Assembly (NCBI RefSeq): GCF_018200035.1
Contig: NZ_CP073581.1
Coordinates: forward strand, 864,501 to 928,500
Source: Sulfitobacter albidus
GTDB taxonomy: Bacteria > Pseudomonadota > Alphaproteobacteria > Rhodobacterales > Rhodobacteraceae
Length of the DNA stretch: 64,000 nucleotides
Reading direction: 5' to 3'
The notes beneath the pieces were generated by a model, which made no database searches, had not been told where the DNA came from, and saw only the letters and a program-made list of their open reading frames with translations. The translations under genes and the position numbers were made by a program. Positions 8,760 to 17,642 of this stretch are shown here, piece after piece. How positions within the stretch are numbered: the first letter of the stretch is position 1; the number at the start of each line of letters is the position of its first letter.

Positions 8760-9633
8760 GCACATCCACCCCCTTGGCCGTTTCTGGGCCGAATTTCGCG
8801 AAAACAAGATCGCCGTCGGCGCGCTGATCGTCTGCGGCCTGATGATCGCGCTGGCGGTGTTCGCGCCGCTGGTGTCGCCGCAGAACCCTTATGATCTGGG
8901 CAATCTGAGCCTGATGGACAGCCGCCGCCCGCCGGGCTTCGTGGGCTCGGGCGGCTATACGCATCTGCTGGGCACCGACCCGCAGGGGCGCGACCTGCTG
9001 AGCGCGATCTTCTACGGGCTGCGCATCTCGATCCAGATCGGCATCGCTGCGGGGGTCGTGGCGCTGAGCATCGGCACAGCACTTGGCATCACGGCGGCCT
9101 ATTTCGGCGGGCGGATCGAGACGCTGATCATGCGCATTGTCGATCTGCAACTGAGCTTTCCCGCGATCCTGCTGGCGCTGGTGCTGGTGGCCCTTCTGGG
9201 GCAGGGCAAGGGGCAGCTCATTGGTGCGCTGGTCGCAGCGCAATACGCCTATTTCGCGCGCACCGCCTACGGCGCGGCAAAGTCCGAGCGGCGCAAGGAT
9301 TACGTCGAGGCCGCCCTTGCCACCCCGCTGAAATCGCGCGTGGTGATCCTGCGCCATATCCTGCCCAACTGCATGCCGCCGCTGATCGTGGTCGCCACCG
9401 TGCAGATCGCCAATTCCATCTCGCTCGAGGCGACGCTGAGCTTTCTGGGCCTTGGCCTGCCGGTGACGGAGCCATCGCTCGGAATGCTCATTTCCAACGG
9501 CTTTCCCTACATGATGTCGGGCCGCTACTGGATCTCGATCTACCCCGGTATCGCGCTCATCATCCTGATCGTTGCCATCAACATCGTGGGCGACCAGGTG
9601 CGCGATCAGTTTAACCCGAGGTTGCGCAAATGA
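8756..9633 (+). CDS. ABC transporter permease, DppC/OppC type, frameshifted near the start as sequenced
   Basis: The second membrane subunit of the importer. From the ATG at 8756 (ATGA overlap with the upstream permease) the frame reads MSTSTPLAVSG and soon stops. From about 8774 the DppC sequence runs in another frame (LGRFWAEFRENKIAVGALIV). One extra C in the five-C run at 8769-8773 joins them as MSTSTPLGRFW, giving a normal 292-residue DppC. The body has helices from residue 20 on, the GTDPQGRDLLS motif, the EAA loop ALATPLKSRVVILRHILPN and the C-terminal DQVRDQFNPRLRK. The only later ATG (8842) would start inside the first helix. I regard the gene as intact in the organism. Confidence 0.88.
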
Positions 9634-10604
9634 GTGTTCTGGCCGTCGAAAACCTGCGCACCGAGTTCTTTACCCGCGCGGGCACCCTGCGCGCGGTCAA
9701 CGACGTCTCCTTCACGCTTGAGCGGGGGGAGATTCTGGGTCTCGTCGGCGAAAGCGGATCGGGCAAGACCGTGACCGGCTTTTCGCTGCTGGGTCTGGTC
9801 GACGCACCCGGACGCATTACCGGCGGGTCCGTAAAACTGGGCGGGACAGAGCTGGTGGGCATGGCGCAGGACGATCTGCGCGCGCGGCGCGGGCGCGAGA
9901 TTTCGATGATCTTTCAGGATCCCATCGCCACGCTGAACCCGATGCTGAGCATCGGCCAGCAGATGCGCATGGCGCTTGAGGCGCACGAAAAACTCTCCCG
10001 CCGTGCGGCGGATGCACGCGCGGCCGAGGCGCTGGGCCGCGTGGGCATCCCGTCGCCCGCCGCGAGGCTGAAGGCCTATCCGCACCAGTTCTCGGGCGGG
10101 ATGCGTCAGCGGGTGGCCATCGCCATCGCGCTGCTGCACAGCCCTTCGGTGATCGTGGCGGACGAGCCCACGACCGCGCTCGATGTTTCGATCCAGGCGC
10201 AGATCCTGCATCAGGTCAAGGAACTCGCCGCCGAAACGGGCACTGCCGTGATCTGGATCAGCCATGATCTGGCGGTTGTCTCATCGCTCGCGTCCAAGCT
10301 GTTGGTCATGTACGCGGGCAGGGTGGTCGAGCAGGGCCCGACGGCGGCCTTGCTGCGCGATCCGCGCCATCCCTATACCCGCGGGCTGATCGACAGCCTG
10401 CCGGCCTCGACCTCGCCCGGTGAGCTGTTGGCGCAGGTGCCCGGCACCACGCCCTCGTTGCTGGCACTGCCACCCGGCTGCCCCTTTGCACCGCGCTGCG
10501 CGCGCAGCGCGGATGCCTGCACCACCATGCCGGACCCCACGGAGGAGGCCGGACGCAGCTATCGTTGCCACGTGCCCGTTGGCGCGCAAGGAGCCGTCGC
10601 ATGA
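9630..10604 (+). CDS. ABC transporter ATP-binding protein, DppD/OppD type
   Basis: 324 residues. Walker A is GESGSGKT (about residue 40), the Q-loop is MIFQDP, the signature is SGGMRQRVAIA and Walker B is VIVADEPTTALD, with the switch His in WISHDLAVV. The C-terminal oligopeptide-transporter extension includes PPGCPFAPRC with paired cysteines, as in the Dpp/Opp family. It overlaps both neighbours by four bases. It supplies one of the two ATPase subunits for the importer. Confidence 0.95.
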   Translation: MSVLAVENLRTEFFTRAGTLRAVNDVSFTLERGEILGLVGESGSGKTVTGFSLLGLVDAPGRITGGSVKLGGTELVGMAQDDLRARRGREISMIFQDPIATLNPMLSIGQQMRMALEAHEKLSRRAADARAAEALGRVGIPSPAARLKAYPHQFSGGMRQRVAIAIALLHSPSVIVADEPTTALDVSIQAQILHQVKELAAETGTAVIWISHDLAVVSSLASKLLVMYAGRVVEQGPTAALLRDPRHPYTRGLIDSLPASTSPGELLAQVPGTTPSLLALPPGCPFAPRCARSADACTTMPDPTEEAGRSYRCHVPVGAQGAVA

Positions 10605-11593
10605 AGGATTTTCTGAACGTCGCAGATGTCTCGCGCCGCTTTGGCCCGCAGCTGAGCCTTGGCGACCGCATCGCGGCCAAGCTGGGCGCAAATGTCGAGA
10701 CACGCGTGGTGCACGCGGTCGACGGCGTCGCGCTGACGGTGCGGCAGGGCGAAACGCTGGGCCTTGTGGGGGAAAGCGGCTGTGGGAAATCCACGTTGGG
10801 CCGGGTGATGGCCGGCATCCTGCCGCCGTCGGAGGGGGATGTGACGCTGGACGGCGCACCGGTCATGCGCGGCGGGGTCAAGACGACGACGCGGGTACAG
10901 ACCGTGTTTCAGGATCCCTTCGCCAGCCTCGATCCGCGCATGAAGGTCGGCGACGCGGTGGCCGAGGGGCCCATCGCGCACGGGCTGACCACCAAGGCCG
11001 AGGCCAAAACATACGTTGCCGACTGGTTCGCGCGCGTGGGGCTGGACCCCCATTGGGCCGACCGCTATCCGCACCAGTTCTCGGGCGGGCAGCGCCAGCG
11101 CCTGGCGATTGCGCGCGCGCTGGCCATGCAGCCCGATCTGCTGATCTGTGATGAGCCGGTCGCCTCGCTCGATGTCTCGATCCAGGCGCAGATCATCAAC
11201 CTGTTTCTTGAATTACGCCGCGATCTGGGCCTCACCTGCGTGTTCATCAGCCATGATCTGTCGGTGGTCGAGCATGTGAGCGACCGCGTGGCCGTGATGT
11301 ATCTTGGCCGCATCGTCGAGCTGGGGGAGACACAGGCCGTATTCGACAACCCCGCACACCCCTATACGCGGGCGCTTTTGGCGTCGGTGCCGAAACTGGT
11401 GCTCGACGGGGACGAGTTGGTCACGTTTCAGGCGATCGAGGGGGAGGTGCCATCGCCGCTGTCGCCTCCGCCGGGGTGCCACTACAACCCGCGATGCCCC
11501 TTGGCGGATGCGGGCTGCGCGCGCGAGGTGCCTGCATTTCGCGCGCTTGACGGCGCGCGTTCGGTCGCGTGCCACCACCCGCTCCGGGATTGA
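10601..11593 (+). CDS. ABC transporter ATP-binding protein, DppF/OppF type
   Basis: 330 residues from the ATG at 10601 (ATGA overlap with the dppD-type gene; a longer frame starts inside that gene and is rejected). Walker A is GESGCGKST, the Q-loop is TVFQDPFASLDPR, the signature is SGGQRQRLAIA and Walker B is LLICDEPVASLD. The C-terminal PPGCHYNPRCPLA motif is the DppF-type extension. It completes a five-gene importer (binding protein, two permeases, two ATPases) divergent from the hydrolase operon. No strong terminator is visible in the 85 bp that follow. Confidence 0.95.
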   Translation: MKDFLNVADVSRRFGPQLSLGDRIAAKLGANVETRVVHAVDGVALTVRQGETLGLVGESGCGKSTLGRVMAGILPPSEGDVTLDGAPVMRGGVKTTTRVQTVFQDPFASLDPRMKVGDAVAEGPIAHGLTTKAEAKTYVADWFARVGLDPHWADRYPHQFSGGQRQRLAIARALAMQPDLLICDEPVASLDVSIQAQIINLFLELRRDLGLTCVFISHDLSVVEHVSDRVAVMYLGRIVELGETQAVFDNPAHPYTRALLASVPKLVLDGDELVTFQAIEGEVPSPLSPPPGCHYNPRCPLADAGCAREVPAFRALDGARSVACHHPLRD

Positions 11594-11678
11594 GAACAAA
11601 CCCGGAATAAGCGCTTGTGCCGGAGGGAGGCTGGGGGGATGATGCACGCTCTGGATCCCTTCACCCGAGAGCCTTCGT

Positions 11679-12815
11679 ATGTTCCGCTTTCTGCACAGCT
11701 CCGATCTGCACCTTGGCAAACCCTTTGGCGGTTTTGACGATGATGCGCGCGGGCGGTTGCGCGCGGCGCGCGAGGATGTGTTCGGCAGGCTGGCGCAGGC
11801 CGCGCGGGACGGGGGCGCAGGGGTGGTTCTGCTGGCTGGCGATACCTTCGATCAGGAAACGCCCACGCCGCGCATCCTGCGCCACGCGCGCAACGCCATG
11901 GCACAGAACGCAGACATCACATGGGTGCTGATGCCGGGCAATCACGACAGCCTCGCGGCGACGGTTCTGTGGAGCACGCTGGCGCAGGACCGTCCCGACA
12001 ATCTGATCCTCGCGACCGATCCGTCGCCGATTGCCCTGGGGGCCGCCACAGTGCTGCCCGCGCCCTGCACCGTGCGCAGCCCCGGGCGCGATCTGACCGA
12101 AACCATGGATCAGCCCACGCCGGAGGGGCAGATCCGCGTCGGGCTGGGGCACGGCGGCATCACCGATTTTGCGGCCCTCGGGCAGGCGGCGCCGGAGGGG
12201 CCGCGCGGGGTGATCGCGCCCGACCGGGCGGCGCGTGCCGGATTGGATTATCTGGGCCTGGGCGATTGGCACGGGCAGATACGCATCGACGCGCGCAGCT
12301 GGTACTCCGGCACGCCCGAGCCCGACAGCTTCAAGCATGACGTGCAAGGGCAGGCGCTTCTGGTCGAGATCGCCGCACCGGGCGCCGCCCCTCGGGTCGC
12401 ACCGGTGGCCACCGGCGCGCTGCATTGGCACGCCAGCCTGCTCAGCCTTACGCCGGGGGAGGATGTGCCCGCCCTGATCGAGACGATGCTGCCGCCGCGC
12501 GACCGGCGGCACGGCACGCTTTTGCGCCTGCGCGCCGAGGGACGGCTGAGCGTCGGCGAGCGGCGCGCCCTTGCCCGTGCGCTGGATGCGAGCAGCCCGG
12601 ATTTTCTGTCGGCGGATGTGGACCTTGACGGGCTGACGACACTGCACAGCGATGCCGATATCGAGGCGCTGGATCCCACGGGGGGCGCGCTCCGACAGGC
12701 GGCACAAAGCCTCGGCGCGCAGGCCGTCGATCCCGATCTGTCACGCGGCGACCGTGAGGAGGCGCGCCACGCGCTTGATCTGCTGCACGCGCTGGCGGCA
12801 GAGGTGGCGCCATGA
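11679..12815 (+). CDS. Metallophosphoesterase, SbcD/Mre11/YhaO-like DNA repair nuclease
   Basis: 378 residues. The calcineurin-like phosphoesterase motifs appear in order: SSDLHLG (metal Asp and His, residues 7-13), GDTFDQ (Asp), MPGNHD (Asn, His), then GHGG and GLGDWHG. This is the arrangement of SbcD/Mre11 nucleases, which work with an SMC-like ATPase on DNA ends. The stop overlaps the start of the ATPase gene by four bases, supporting a two-subunit complex. It is closer to the YhaO-type subgroup (with a YhaN partner) than to canonical sbcCD (inference from partner length). Confidence 0.88.
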   Translation: MFRFLHSSDLHLGKPFGGFDDDARGRLRAAREDVFGRLAQAARDGGAGVVLLAGDTFDQETPTPRILRHARNAMAQNADITWVLMPGNHDSLAATVLWSTLAQDRPDNLILATDPSPIALGAATVLPAPCTVRSPGRDLTETMDQPTPEGQIRVGLGHGGITDFAALGQAAPEGPRGVIAPDRAARAGLDYLGLGDWHGQIRIDARSWYSGTPEPDSFKHDVQGQALLVEIAAPGAAPRVAPVATGALHWHASLLSLTPGEDVPALIETMLPPRDRRHGTLLRLRAEGRLSVGERRALARALDASSPDFLSADVDLDGLTTLHSDADIEALDPTGGALRQAAQSLGAQAVDPDLSRGDREEARHALDLLHALAAEVAP

Positions 12816-15424
12816 AGCTGCGCGCGATCACGCTCGAAAACGTGCGCAAATTCGCGGGCCAGCGCGCCGAGCTCAGCGGCATCGGGGATGGTATCAACCT
12901 CATCAGCGAGGCCAATGAGACCGGCAAGTCCACCTTTTTTGACGCGCTGCACGCGCTGATGTTCACCAAGTACAACGCGACCGGCAAGGAGGTGAGATCC
13001 CTGCGCCCGGCCTCGGGCGGGGCGGTCCGGGTGCGCGCGCAGATCGAACTGCCCGAGGGTCTGTTCACCTTCGAGAAAAGCTTTGCCAGCCAGCAGCGCG
13101 CGGTGGTGCGCGGCGGCGACGGGCAGGTCATCGCGCAGGATGACGAGGCGGAGCGCTGGGCCGCGCACCTGCTTGGCACCGGGATTGCGGGGCCCGCGGG
13201 GCTTTTGTGGGTGCGCCAGGGCGTGACGGGGCTTGAAACGGGCGTCAAAAGCGAAAACGCGCAGTCACACGAGACGCGCAAGACCTTGCTGTCCTCGGTG
13301 GCGGGGGAGATCGACATGGTCACTGGCGGGCGCCGCATGGACCGGGTGATTGCGTCGGCGCAGAGTGCATTCGACGCGCTGGCCACGGCAACGGGCCGCC
13401 CGCGCGCCAATGGTCCCTGGGCCGAGGCGATCACGGAGGCGGACCGTCTGGGCGCGCTGCGCGACGGTCTGGCGAGCGAGGTTGCGGGCTTGCGCGATGC
13501 GCTCGACCGGCGCACCGCGGTCGCGCGGCAGTTGGCGGACCTCAGCGATGCCGAGCGGCAGGACGCGCGGGCGCGATCCCTGGCGCAGGCCGAGGAGGCG
13601 TTCGCGCAGGCACAGGCCCATGCCGCACGCGTAGAGGCGGCGCGTAAGGATGCTACCCTTGCCGCGTTGCAAAGGGATGCGGCGCAGGGCGCGCTGGACG
13701 GGTTGCTTGAGCGCCAGCGCAGCTCCACCGAAACCGCGGCAACGCTGGACGCGGCAGAGGGGGCACAGACTGCCGCACAAGCGGTGCTGGATCAGGCGCA
13801 GGGGCGCGCCGACGCGGCACAACGACACGCGACCGAGGCGCGCCGCAGCGCGGATGCGTTGCGCGCGGCCCAGGCACGGGCGGGTCAGCACGCGCTGCAC
13901 GCCGAATTGCGCAAATCGTTGGAGGGGGCGCAAGCGCGCGTCGTCGAGGCAGAAACGCAGCGTGTCGCGGCCGAGCGTGCGCGCGCGGCACTGGCCCCGA
14001 TGCGCGTGACGCCGGCCGTACTGGAGGGGATCGAGCGGGCGGCGCAGGCCGCACAGCGGGTGCAGGCGGGACAGGCCGGTGCCTCTATCGTCGTGCACTA
14101 CAGCGGCGCCGCCCGCATCACCCATGACGGCAACGCACTGCCCGAGGGTCGGCACGCGCTCAGCGGGCCCGTGCGGTTCGATCTGCCGGGGATCGGGACG
14201 CTTGATCTTGATCCGGGTGAGGATGAGGCGGCGCCGGATCAGGCGCGCGCGCAGAGCGCTTTCGCGGCAGCGCTGGCCGAGGCGGATATGCCTGATCTGG
14301 ACACGGCGCGGGCCGCCGGGCGCACCCGCGAAGACGCCGAGCGCGCCATGGCGCTTGCGCAGGGGCGCCTGACGGTTCTCGCGCCCGACGGGCTTGATCC
14401 GCTGCGCGCTGAAGTCGCGCGGATCGAGGATGAACTGGCCCGTCTGGGCACGCCGCAGGAGGCGGATGCCGCCCCCGCCGACCCGGAGACGCTGGCACAG
14501 GCCGTGCGCGATGAAGCGCAAACAGCCGCCGATCTTGAGGAGGCCAACGCGGTATTGAACGGTGCGCGCCTGGCACACGAGCGCGCCCGGATCGGGCTGG
14601 AGGACGCGACACGCGACCACGCCGCAGCCCGTGCCGCCATCGGCGCGCAGGAAGAGGCCGCCGAGGCGGAGCGCAGCGCGAGCCGGACGCTTGCGCAGGC
14701 GCAGGCGCTCTGTGCGGAGCGGGACGGGGCGCTGGATGAGGTCATCGCGCAGGCCCCCGATCACGACACCATCGCCGCCGAGCTTGCGCGCGCGCGCGGC
14801 GCCGTCGAGGCCGCGCAGGAAGAGACGGCCCGCCTGCGGCAGGAGCGCAGCGAGTTGGACGGGCGCATCCGCAGCAAGGCCGACGACGGGCTGGAGGAGC
14901 GGCTGGAAGAGACCCGCGCCCGCGCCGAGACTGCCGAGGCGCGGGCCGCGCGTTTCGCGCGCGAGGCGGCGGCGCTGCGCCGCTTGCTCGACACGCTGGC
15001 GCAGACCCGTGGCGCCGCACAGGAGGCCTATTTCGGGCCCATTCAGGCCGAACTTGCGCCGCTGCTCGCGATCCTGCACGAGGATGCCGCGCTCAGCTTT
15101 GATCCGGCCACGCTGCTGCCCACGGGGATGCAGCGCGGTGACACGCCCGAAGCGCTCACGCAGCTGAGCGGCGGCACACAGGAGCAGATCGCCGTGCTGA
15201 CGCGGCTTGCGTTCGCGCGGCTGTTCGCGCGGCAGGGCACGCCGGTGCCGGTGATCCTCGACGATGCGCTGGTCTATTCCGATGATGACCGGATCGAGCG
15301 GATGTTCACCGCGCTGCACCGCGTGGCGCTGGATCAGCAGGTGATCGTGTTTACCTGCCGTCAGCGCGCCTTTGCCGGGTTGGGCGGCGCGCGTCCACAG
15401 CTGACGGTTGCGCCGATTGACTGA
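12812..15424 (+). CDS. YhaN/SbcC-like AAA ATPase with long coiled coil
   Basis: 870 residues. An SMC/Rad50-like ATPase split by a coiled coil. The N-terminal half has Walker A as SEANETGKSTFFDAL (about residues 32-46). Ala/Glu/Arg-rich heptads fill about 230-700, interrupted by a globular section near 430-470 (SIVVHYSGAARITHDGNALP). The C-terminal half has the signature LSGGTQEQIAVLTRLAFARL and Walker B PVILDDALVYSDDDR. Rad50-type proteins hold DNA ends for the Mre11/SbcD-like nuclease encoded just upstream. Shorter than E. coli SbcC (about 1,050 residues), it matches the YhaN group better. No zinc-hook CxxC was seen. Confidence 0.85.
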   Translation: MKLRAITLENVRKFAGQRAELSGIGDGINLISEANETGKSTFFDALHALMFTKYNATGKEVRSLRPASGGAVRVRAQIELPEGLFTFEKSFASQQRAVVRGGDGQVIAQDDEAERWAAHLLGTGIAGPAGLLWVRQGVTGLETGVKSENAQSHETRKTLLSSVAGEIDMVTGGRRMDRVIASAQSAFDALATATGRPRANGPWAEAITEADRLGALRDGLASEVAGLRDALDRRTAVARQLADLSDAERQDARARSLAQAEEAFAQAQAHAARVEAARKDATLAALQRDAAQGALDGLLERQRSSTETAATLDAAEGAQTAAQAVLDQAQGRADAAQRHATEARRSADALRAAQARAGQHALHAELRKSLEGAQARVVEAETQRVAAERARAALAPMRVTPAVLEGIERAAQAAQRVQAGQAGASIVVHYSGAARITHDGNALPEGRHALSGPVRFDLPGIGTLDLDPGEDEAAPDQARAQSAFAAALAEADMPDLDTARAAGRTREDAERAMALAQGRLTVLAPDGLDPLRAEVARIEDELARLGTPQEADAAPADPETLAQAVRDEAQTAADLEEANAVLNGARLAHERARIGLEDATRDHAAARAAIGAQEEAAEAERSASRTLAQAQALCAERDGALDEVIAQAPDHDTIAAELARARGAVEAAQEETARLRQERSELDGRIRSKADDGLEERLEETRARAETAEARAARFAREAAALRRLLDTLAQTRGAAQEAYFGPIQAELAPLLAILHEDAALSFDPATLLPTGMQRGDTPEALTQLSGGTQEQIAVLTRLAFARLFARQGTPVPVILDDALVYSDDDRIERMFTALHRVALDQQVIVFTCRQRAFAGLGGARPQLTVAPID

Positions 15425-15487
15425 TAATGCGGCACGGGTGCCGTGCGGCTCAGGAAAGCCTTTCGTGGCGGGCGCGGCTGTGCTGAT

Positions 15488-16351
15488 ATGGTGGGGTGTT
15501 TAAGCAAAGGGTTTGATATCAAACAACTCCGCCCCTCCGATCTGACACCGGTTGCCGCCCCGCGCGCCATCGGCGCCGTGGCGCTTGCGCTGGCGCCGCG
15601 TGGTGGGGCAACGCGGGTGGCGAACCTGCGCCAGTCGGGATGCCTGAAATGCATCCTGCCGCGGGTGTTTGGCCCGCAGGCCGAAGCGGTGGTGGTCAAT
15701 ACCGCAGGCGGGGTGACGGGCGGCGATGATCTGGATCTGCGGATCACGCTGGCCGGGGGAAGCGATGTTCGCGTAACCACCCAGGCGGCGGAGCGGATCT
15801 ACCGCAGCGCCGATGGCACGCCGGGGCGGATCGCCACCCGCGTTGAGGTCGGGGCAGGCGCGCGGCTGCATTGGCTGCCGCAAGAGACGATCCTGTTTGA
15901 CCGCGCCGCACTCGACCGGCGTTTGCATATCTCGCTTGCGCCCGATGCCCGTCTGCTGGCGGTCGAGACGCATGTGATGGGCCGCGCGGCGATGGGCGAG
16001 GTTGTGCACGATCTGGCGCTGCACGACCGCATCGCGGTGGACCGCGTGGGCGTGCCGCTGGTGCGCGACGGGGTGCGCCTTCACGGCGACGCCGATGCGG
16101 TGCTTGCCGCTGCCGCCACGGGCGGCGGGGCAGGCGCCATTGCCACGTTGATCTACGTTGCCCCCGATGCCGCCGCACAGCTGCCCGCGATCCGTGCCAT
16201 GCTGCCCGAAACGGCGGGCGTCAGCCTGCGCGGCGAGGATACCCTGCTGCTGCGGGCCCTTGCGCCCGACAGCCTGAGCCTGCGGCGCGGGATGATCCCC
16301 GTGCTCGAACGGCTCGCCACCCATTCCCTGCCATCTGTCTGGAGGCTCTGA
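15488..16351 (+). CDS. ureD: Urease accessory protein UreD
   Basis: About 287 residues. UreD forms the UreDFG chaperone complex that delivers nickel to apo-urease. Family features: [11 protein letters not shown] near the N-terminus, [20 protein letters not shown], the TQAAERIYR segment and [14 protein letters not shown]. The start is uncertain: ATG 15488 is the first ATG, and GTG 15443 gives 302 residues; neither has a good ribosome-binding site. The stop overlaps the ureA start by one base. It is the first gene of the urease operon. Confidence 0.9.
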   Translation: MVGCLSKGFDIKQLRPSDLTPVAAPRAIGAVALALAPRGGATRVANLRQSGCLKCILPRVFGPQAEAVVVNTAGGVTGGDDLDLRITLAGGSDVRVTTQAAERIYRSADGTPGRIATRVEVGAGARLHWLPQETILFDRAALDRRLHISLAPDARLLAVETHVMGRAAMGEVVHDLALHDRIAVDRVGVPLVRDGVRLHGDADAVLAAAATGGGAGAIATLIYVAPDAAAQLPAIRAMLPETAGVSLRGEDTLLLRALAPDSLSLRRGMIPVLERLATHSLPSVWRL

Positions 16352-16653
16352 TGAACCTGACCCCCCGCGAAAAAGATAAACTGCTGGTCGCCATGGCCGC
16401 CGAGGTCGCGCGCAAGCGCCTCGCGCGCGGCGTGAAGCTCAACCACCCCGAGGCGATCGCACTGATTACCGATGCGGTGGTCGAGGGCGCGCGCGACGGG
16501 CGGTCGGTCGCCGACATGATGGAGGCCGGCGGCCATATCGTCACCCGCGATCAATGCATGGACGGCGTGGCCGAGATGATCCACGAGGTCCAGGTCGAGG
16601 CGACCTTTCCCGACGGCACCAAACTGGTGACCGTGCACGACCCGATCAGATAG
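16351..16653 (+). CDS. ureA: Urease subunit gamma
   Basis: 100 residues, the exact usual length. Begins [17 protein letters not shown] and contains the gamma-subunit segments [14 protein letters not shown] and [32 protein letters not shown] lies at 16341, about five bases before the ATG. Urease hydrolyses urea to ammonia and carbamate; the gamma subunit is structural in the (alpha-beta-gamma)3 enzyme. Confidence 0.98.
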   Translation: MNLTPREKDKLLVAMAAEVARKRLARGVKLNHPEAIALITDAVVEGARDGRSVADMMEAGGHIVTRDQCMDGVAEMIHEVQVEATFPDGTKLVTVHDPIR

Positions 16654-16662
16654 GAGGCCGCG

Positions 16663-16968
16663 ATGATCCCCGGAGAACTGATGCCCGCCGAGGGCGAGAT
16701 CACGCTCAACGCAGGTGCCGACGCGATCACGCTGGAGGTGGCCAATACCGGCGACCGCCCCGTGCAGGTCGGCAGCCACTACCATTTTGCCGAAACCAAC
16801 CCGGCGCTGGAGTTTGACCGCGATGCGGCGCGCGGACATCGGCTCGACATCGCGGCGGGCACCGCCGTGCGGTTCGAGCCGGGCCAGCGGCGCGAGGTCA
16901 CGCTGATCCCCTTTGGCGGCGCGCGGCGGGTGTTTGGATTTAACGCACAGGTCATGGGGGACTTATGA
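16663..16968 (+). CDS. ureB: Urease subunit beta
   Basis: 101 residues. Begins [13 protein letters not shown], with [18 protein letters not shown] and the C-terminal FNAQVMGDL typical of UreB. A strong AGGAGG precedes the ATG by eight bases. It is a structural urease subunit. The stop overlaps the following small gene by four bases. Confidence 0.98.
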   Translation: MIPGELMPAEGEITLNAGADAITLEVANTGDRPVQVGSHYHFAETNPALEFDRDAARGHRLDIAAGTAVRFEPGQRREVTLIPFGGARRVFGFNAQVMGDL

Positions 16969-17276
16969 AAAAGCGCTACGATCCGATGAAAGCTTTTGCC
17001 AACGGTCTTGAGGTTAGCATGGTCATGGCAGAGGCGCAGGCGGTCGTCGGGATGCGGCTGATGGGCATGGCGGGCCTGTGGTCCGTCACCCCATATGAGG
17101 ACCGCCGCATGATCGAGGAAAAGACCGATGCGCTCGTCAAATCCTACACGGCGGCCAACCGCGCGATGATGAACGGCGGCGACGCGGATGACATCGCCGC
17201 CGCCGCGATCAAACCCATCCGCGCGCGCACCCGCGCCAACCGGCGGCGGCTGACCAAACGGGGGGTGAAGGCATGA
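16965..17276 (+). CDS. Small conserved-type protein inside the urease operon, function unknown
   Basis: 103 residues, no recognised domain. A Met/Ala-rich amphipathic N-terminal half ([22 protein letters not shown]) is followed by a charged helix and a very basic tail ([15 protein letters not shown]). The composition is loosely like phasin-type helical proteins. It overlaps ureB and the next gene by four bases each, so it is co-translated with urease. I recall similar unnamed proteins between ureB and ureC in Rhodobacterales, but cannot confirm it here. Confidence 0.75.
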   Translation: MKKRYDPMKAFANGLEVSMVMAEAQAVVGMRLMGMAGLWSVTPYEDRRMIEEKTDALVKSYTAANRAMMNGGDADDIAAAAIKPIRARTRANRRRLTKRGVKA

Positions 17277-17641
17277 GGCGCGCGGTTCTTGCTGCGGCGC
17301 TGTGCCTTGCCGCGCCGATGGTGCAGGCCCAGACCGCCGCCGAATGCATCGCTCCCCAACAGCAGCAGCTGATGAACGCCTGCGCGGCCAAGGACTACCG
17401 CGAGGCGGATGCCGCGCTGAACCGCGCGTGGGGGCCTGCGAAGGACTTTGGCGACCGGATCGGCGTCGGCGGTGATCTGCTCGACGCGCAGCGCGCGTGG
17501 CTGGCCTACCGCGATGCGGCCTGCGCGGTGCACGCCAGCCCGTTCGAGGGCGGATCGCTGCAACCGCTGATCCTGTCCACCTGCCTGACGGACCTCACCG
17601 TCGCCCGCACGAAGCTCCTGCTCGAATTTCACGGATACTGA
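17273..17641 (+). CDS. Exported DUF1311/LprI-like protein
   Basis: 122 residues. A cleavable signal peptide ([20 protein letters not shown]) is followed by a small domain with four cysteines and the family segment [20 protein letters not shown], characteristic of DUF1311/LprI (the family of a lysozyme-inhibitor lipoprotein). It is predicted to be periplasmic. It is embedded between ureB and ureC with a four-base overlap upstream and one base before the ureC start codon. A link to urease function is not known to me. Confidence 0.85.
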   Translation: MRRAVLAAALCLAAPMVQAQTAAECIAPQQQQLMNACAAKDYREADAALNRAWGPAKDFGDRIGVGGDLLDAQRAWLAYRDAACAVHASPFEGGSLQPLILSTCLTDLTVARTKLLLEFHGY

Positions 17642-17642
17642 C

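Noticed and set aside
12812..15424. Canonical sbcC with zinc hook
   Set aside because: The protein is shorter than SbcC and has no CxxC at the coiled-coil apex; it fits the YhaN-like group better.
15443..15487. Longer UreD start at GTG 15443
   Set aside because: Not excluded, but the added residues are unlike family N-termini and no ribosome-binding site precedes it; I prefer ATG 15488 with low certainty.
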